Assembly: GCA_021818715.1 (NCBI GenBank)
Contig: JAKATN010000015.1
Coordinates: 1-32,376 of the forward strand
DNA from: Thermoplasmata archaeon
GTDB taxonomy: Archaea > Thermoplasmatota > Thermoplasmata > Thermoplasmatales > Thermoplasmataceae
Direction of reading: 5' to 3'
DNA: 32,376 bases
How positions within the stretch are numbered: the first letter of the stretch is position 1; each line of letters begins with the position of its first letter. The notes beneath the pieces were generated by a model that was not told where the DNA came from, searched no databases, and worked only from the letters and a program-made list of their open reading frames with translations. This document shows, piece by piece, positions 30,132 to 32,376 of the stretch. Both the position numbers and the translations under genes were made by a program.

Positions 30132-31384
30132 GTAACTTTGGATTTGCCGGCCATTTTGAGAAGTTCTGCTAGTATATCCTCAAACGGATCAAGTCCACTA
30201 TTTTTAAGCATCTTGAACGCCTTCTCTTTGGAATATTGCTCCTTTACGTCTTTAACTGCCTTTCGTATGCGTGCAGAGTCAGCAGTAATGTCCCTAACTC
30301 TTTCTATGGATACATACCGATTTCTTGGAATTTTTGGATCGGCCTTGTTTATAATATAATCCGCCTCCTTTACAGGGAGCTTAAACAGGATTTCACGAAG
30401 TGTCTTATTCTCTATTACATTGGTTTCCAATCCGTAGAGTTTTGTTCCAGATAATTTCTCTGCAATTGAGATTATCTTAAACATTATTGCTCTTCCCGTG
30501 GCGTTCAAAGGTCCAAGGCTACTATAACCTGTATTCTTCTTCTTTCTTAAATAGGGCAAATCCGAAAACTTTCTATATAGGACCCTAACAGCCTCAAAAT
30601 ACTGTAGTCCATTTCCCAATGAGTGCAATCCCCACTGTACACTTGCTAAGGTGCAGTGCCAGCAGCCATATCGGACCTTTGGGTTTGGGTACAGCGTAAA
30701 TATTGGAGAGATATTGAAATCCCCTCTGCTGCGGTATAACGCCAAAAAACTCCAAACATCACCATCTGTCCAGTCCCGGAATGGAGCAACTTTATTCCCC
30801 TTCCCCTCGGAAGAGTAATAGTATGCCATGCACCCACCCGGGCTGGCACCACAGGAGTTACCATATTTCTTTCTCATCCTGTTTTTACGTTCTGACGATT
30901 CCGCTTCTCTTAATCCTGTGAATAAATTTCCTTCAATTGAATCCAGTTTAGCAGGTTTTTCCTTCAGTAAATGTACACACCATCTGAAGTTAAATGATGG
31001 GGCAGGGTACCCCCTTACTAGCATCCTCCAGTAAAACGTGTCAATTACTTTTGGCGTCTTGATTTCTATATTAACCTTAACTCTATTCCCAGTAAAATCC
31101 TCGATCTTTGCCTTGTACGCAACCATGAAATCTATTGCCCACTGCTCCATTAGGTCAATCTCGCTTGACGTATCATTGTGCAGTAGTGTGACACTAAAGG
31201 TAGGATAACGTCTATTCTTGAGCCATTCATAGAATAACAGTGCCAAGGTGGTTGAATCTTTCCCGCCGGAAAAGGCAAGGGTTACGTTCTGGTCACTTAA
31301 AATTGTGCTGTCAAATACCTCAAAAACTTTATCTATTCTCTCGTTCCCTATGAAAATAGAAGGTATTTGAGCATTTTCCACCAT
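30125..31384 (-). CDS. DndC-like PAPS-reductase/ATP-pyrophosphatase family protein
   Basis: A 419-residue member of the PAPS reductase/DndC family. The PP-loop SGGKDS is at 39-44 for ATP adenylation chemistry; then LLHNDTSSEI (67-76), the Fe-S or substrate Cys136 in FRWCVHLLKEKP, GLREAESSERKNR (157-169; DndC shows G-x-R-x-x-E-S-x-x-R), DWTDGDVWSFL (204-214), and a Cys set Cys178, Cys185, Cys241, Cys244 (SCGASPGGC, GCWHC) that with Cys136 could bind a [4Fe-4S] cluster. In Dnd systems DndC is needed to put sulfur on the DNA backbone. DndA, DndB, DndD and DndE are not in the window. A TATA-like ttaatataat lies about 24 bases before the ATG, so the gene has its own promoter. A sulfate-assimilation role is unlikely here but not excluded. 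Confidence 0.82.
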   Translation of the reverse strand: MVENAQIPSIFIGNERIDKVFEVFDSTILSDQNVTLAFSGGKDSTTLALLFYEWLKNRRYPTFSVTLLHNDTSSEIDLMEQWAIDFMVAYKAKIEDFTGNRVKVNIEIKTPKVIDTFYWRMLVRGYPAPSFNFRWCVHLLKEKPAKLDSIEGNLFTGLREAESSERKNRMRKKYGNSCGASPGGCMAYYYSSEGKGNKVAPFRDWTDGDVWSFLALYRSRGDFNISPIFTLYPNPKVRYGCWHCTLASVQWGLHSLGNGLQYFEAVRVLYRKFSDLPYLRKKKNTGYSSLGPLNATGRAIMFKIISIAEKLSGTKLYGLETNVIENKTLREILFKLPVKEADYIINKADPKIPRNRYVSIERVRDITADSARIRKAVKDVKEQYSKEKAFKMLKNSGLDPFEDILAELLKMAGKSKVTQ

Positions 31385-31432
31385 TACTTAGATAACTTAA
31401 GCTTTAATATAATGATTTTCAACACGGATGCA

Positions 31433-32209
31433 TTACTCTTTGTTTCTAATCCTATTTTGATTTTTGTTCCTAATTCTATGAATTTTGTTTCTTTTTGAAA
31501 GATATTTCGCAGTTTCAGCGGAAGGCAGCTTAAGTATAGATCCTTCCAAAGCATCTGATTCCTCACTCAGAAATAATGAGTCTCTTTCTCTAGACTGTTG
31601 GAGCTTTACAATTCCATTTTCCCCTCGAGGTACTATTGAGATCAGGTTTTCGTCAAACATTATATGATGGTTTGCGCACAAACACAGACCATTGTCAGGA
31701 TCAGCTGCTGCACTCAAATCATCCTCAACTTCTACAATGTGAGAGGCTTGGAGTACTGTGTCGATATCACAATTGCATAGGGCGCACCTGTGTGAATAGA
31801 TATCAAGGATTCTCGTTCTAAACCATTGCTGAAAAAGTCGTGACTTTGCCATTGTTAGGCTAAGTTTTGGGATAGGAGAACCCAGGTGCTGCGAGAGTTG
31901 AGGATTATATTTTTCCAAAACTTTTTCCTCAATATTTTTTATAGTATCTTCCTTGAGATATGCGAAGTTCCATATGTGTCCAAAACCAACCTCCTTTAGC
32001 AGAATTTCATGTAACTCCTGAACTCCTTCAAGAATAATGCATAGTAGTGGAGTTTCCGGACGAACCTCGTCAAATGGGATTCCGCTTTTCTTGATGTCGT
32101 CCATCATTTCGTTCAAAGTGCCACAACCATTGCGATTTCCGTACTTCTCCCAGGCTTCTCTAACCTCTAACTGCTCGACTCTCGAAACCTCAGCATAACC
32201 GAATATCAT
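31433..32209 (-). CDS. HNH endonuclease domain protein
   Basis: A 258-residue protein with a C-terminal HNH nuclease: CALCNCDID (Cys142-x2-Cys145), ASHIVE (His157), PDNGLCLC (Asn173, Cys176, Cys178) and ANHHIMFDENLI (His181, His182), with the zinc Cys and the metal-binding His/Asn in the usual order. The N-terminal part (about 1-125) is unassigned and could recognise DNA or a modified base. The end is basic (NKIHRIRNKNQNRIRNKE). It lies 48 bases upstream of the DndC-like gene on the same strand. HNH domains of this kind are common in modification-dependent restriction and other defence systems. Start ATG 32209, with a possible AGAGC-type ribosome site; AT-rich. Confidence 0.88.
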   Translation of the reverse strand: MIFGYAEVSRVEQLEVREAWEKYGNRNGCGTLNEMMDDIKKSGIPFDEVRPETPLLCIILEGVQELHEILLKEVGFGHIWNFAYLKEDTIKNIEEKVLEKYNPQLSQHLGSPIPKLSLTMAKSRLFQQWFRTRILDIYSHRCALCNCDIDTVLQASHIVEVEDDLSAAADPDNGLCLCANHHIMFDENLISIVPRGENGIVKLQQSRERDSLFLSEESDALEGSILKLPSAETAKYLSKRNKIHRIRNKNQNRIRNKE

Positions 32210-32376
32210 ATTTTGCTCTTTAAAAAAGAATAGCTGCCCCTTCCTGATTTTAATCCTTAACTCTCTCTATTTTACATAACATGCTTCCAGTATATACATT
32301 TTAAATTAACTCCTTAATCTTTGTTTTAGGTGATTTTACAGTAATTGCGATGACACGATTATTTATATACATAGTA
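32210..32376. other. Window-edge spacer
   Basis: No gene is visible. A TATA-like TTATATAC at 32360-32367 near the edge could serve a rightward gene beyond the window, and the leftward HNH gene promoter should lie near 32215-32235. Confidence 0.3.

Noticed and set aside
31384-31566. 60-codon frame between and inside the HNH gene
   Set aside because: Mostly antiparallel shadow in another frame of the HNH coding end, with Lys/Ile-rich low-complexity translation.
18828-32376. Second copy of the tRNA-Ser 3' end as right attachment site
   Set aside because: Reading for the T-arm and acceptor sequence on both strands gave no convincing match within the window.
1-32376. CRISPR array or complete insertion sequence
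   Set aside because: No regularly spaced direct repeats and no transposase gene with terminal inverted repeats were seen; the Cas4-like protein stands with a helicase, not with cas1/cas2.

Overview
The window comes from an archaeon. It encodes an archaeal replication factor C large subunit, an L15e ribosomal protein, an RNase P Pop5/Rnp2-like subunit and a TrmB regulator. Many genes start with GTG or TTG about 25 bases after a TATA box, which points to leaderless transcripts. Gene content and dense, often overlapping packing suggest Thermoplasmata (a Thermoplasmatales-like acidophile). That placement is an inference, because no 16S or other marker is present.

Layout. 1-2560: the end of a cupin-like gene, a decayed reading frame, a DODA-type extradiol dioxygenase, and a VapBC toxin-antitoxin pair lying between an intact tRNA-Thr and a copy of that tRNA's 3' half. 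2560-18704: host core. A minus-strand set trmB - nfo - DUF1015 - tRNA-Thr is followed by a hotdog thioesterase, an alpha/beta hydrolase, pyruvate phosphate dikinase, an MFS transporter, a ubiD-ubiA pair, a GHMP-like kinase, HtpX, RFC large subunit, a small rnp2 gene missed by long-ORF calling, a DCC-family protein, L15e and a GNAT acetyltransferase. Convergent neighbours repeatedly overlap at their 3' ends.

18747-22686: tRNA-Ser(TGA) with a tyrosine integrase next to its 3' end. The integrase is the last gene of a ten-gene minus-strand operon (22012 down to 18857) of small zinc-knuckle, acidic and unknown proteins plus a likely single-strand annealing protein. Most are linked by ATGA/GTGA/TTGA overlaps. 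A divergent winged-helix regulator starts at 22120. The control region carries two copies of a 20-bp near-palindrome, one over each start codon. This looks like a virus- or plasmid-derived integrated element.

22736-25081: an AT-richer three-Cys-motif partner gene (TcmP) is convergent with a spore-photolyase-like radical SAM gene of host-like composition, followed by a 56-aa gene.

25082-32209: a clearly AT-richer island that looks like a defence locus. On the plus strand are a Cas4/RecB-like nuclease with likely Fe-S cysteines, an SF1 Dna2/UPF1-like helicase overlapping it by 8 bases, and an unrecognised 392-aa protein. On the minus strand, convergent with them, are a DndC-like PAPS-reductase-fold enzyme and an HNH endonuclease. 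The nuclease plus helicase resemble a Dna2 split in two. The DndC-like plus HNH pair resembles a sulfur-based modification/restriction module but lacks DndB, DndD and DndE. I do not recognise this five-gene combination as a named system; it is the best candidate here for an undescribed one.
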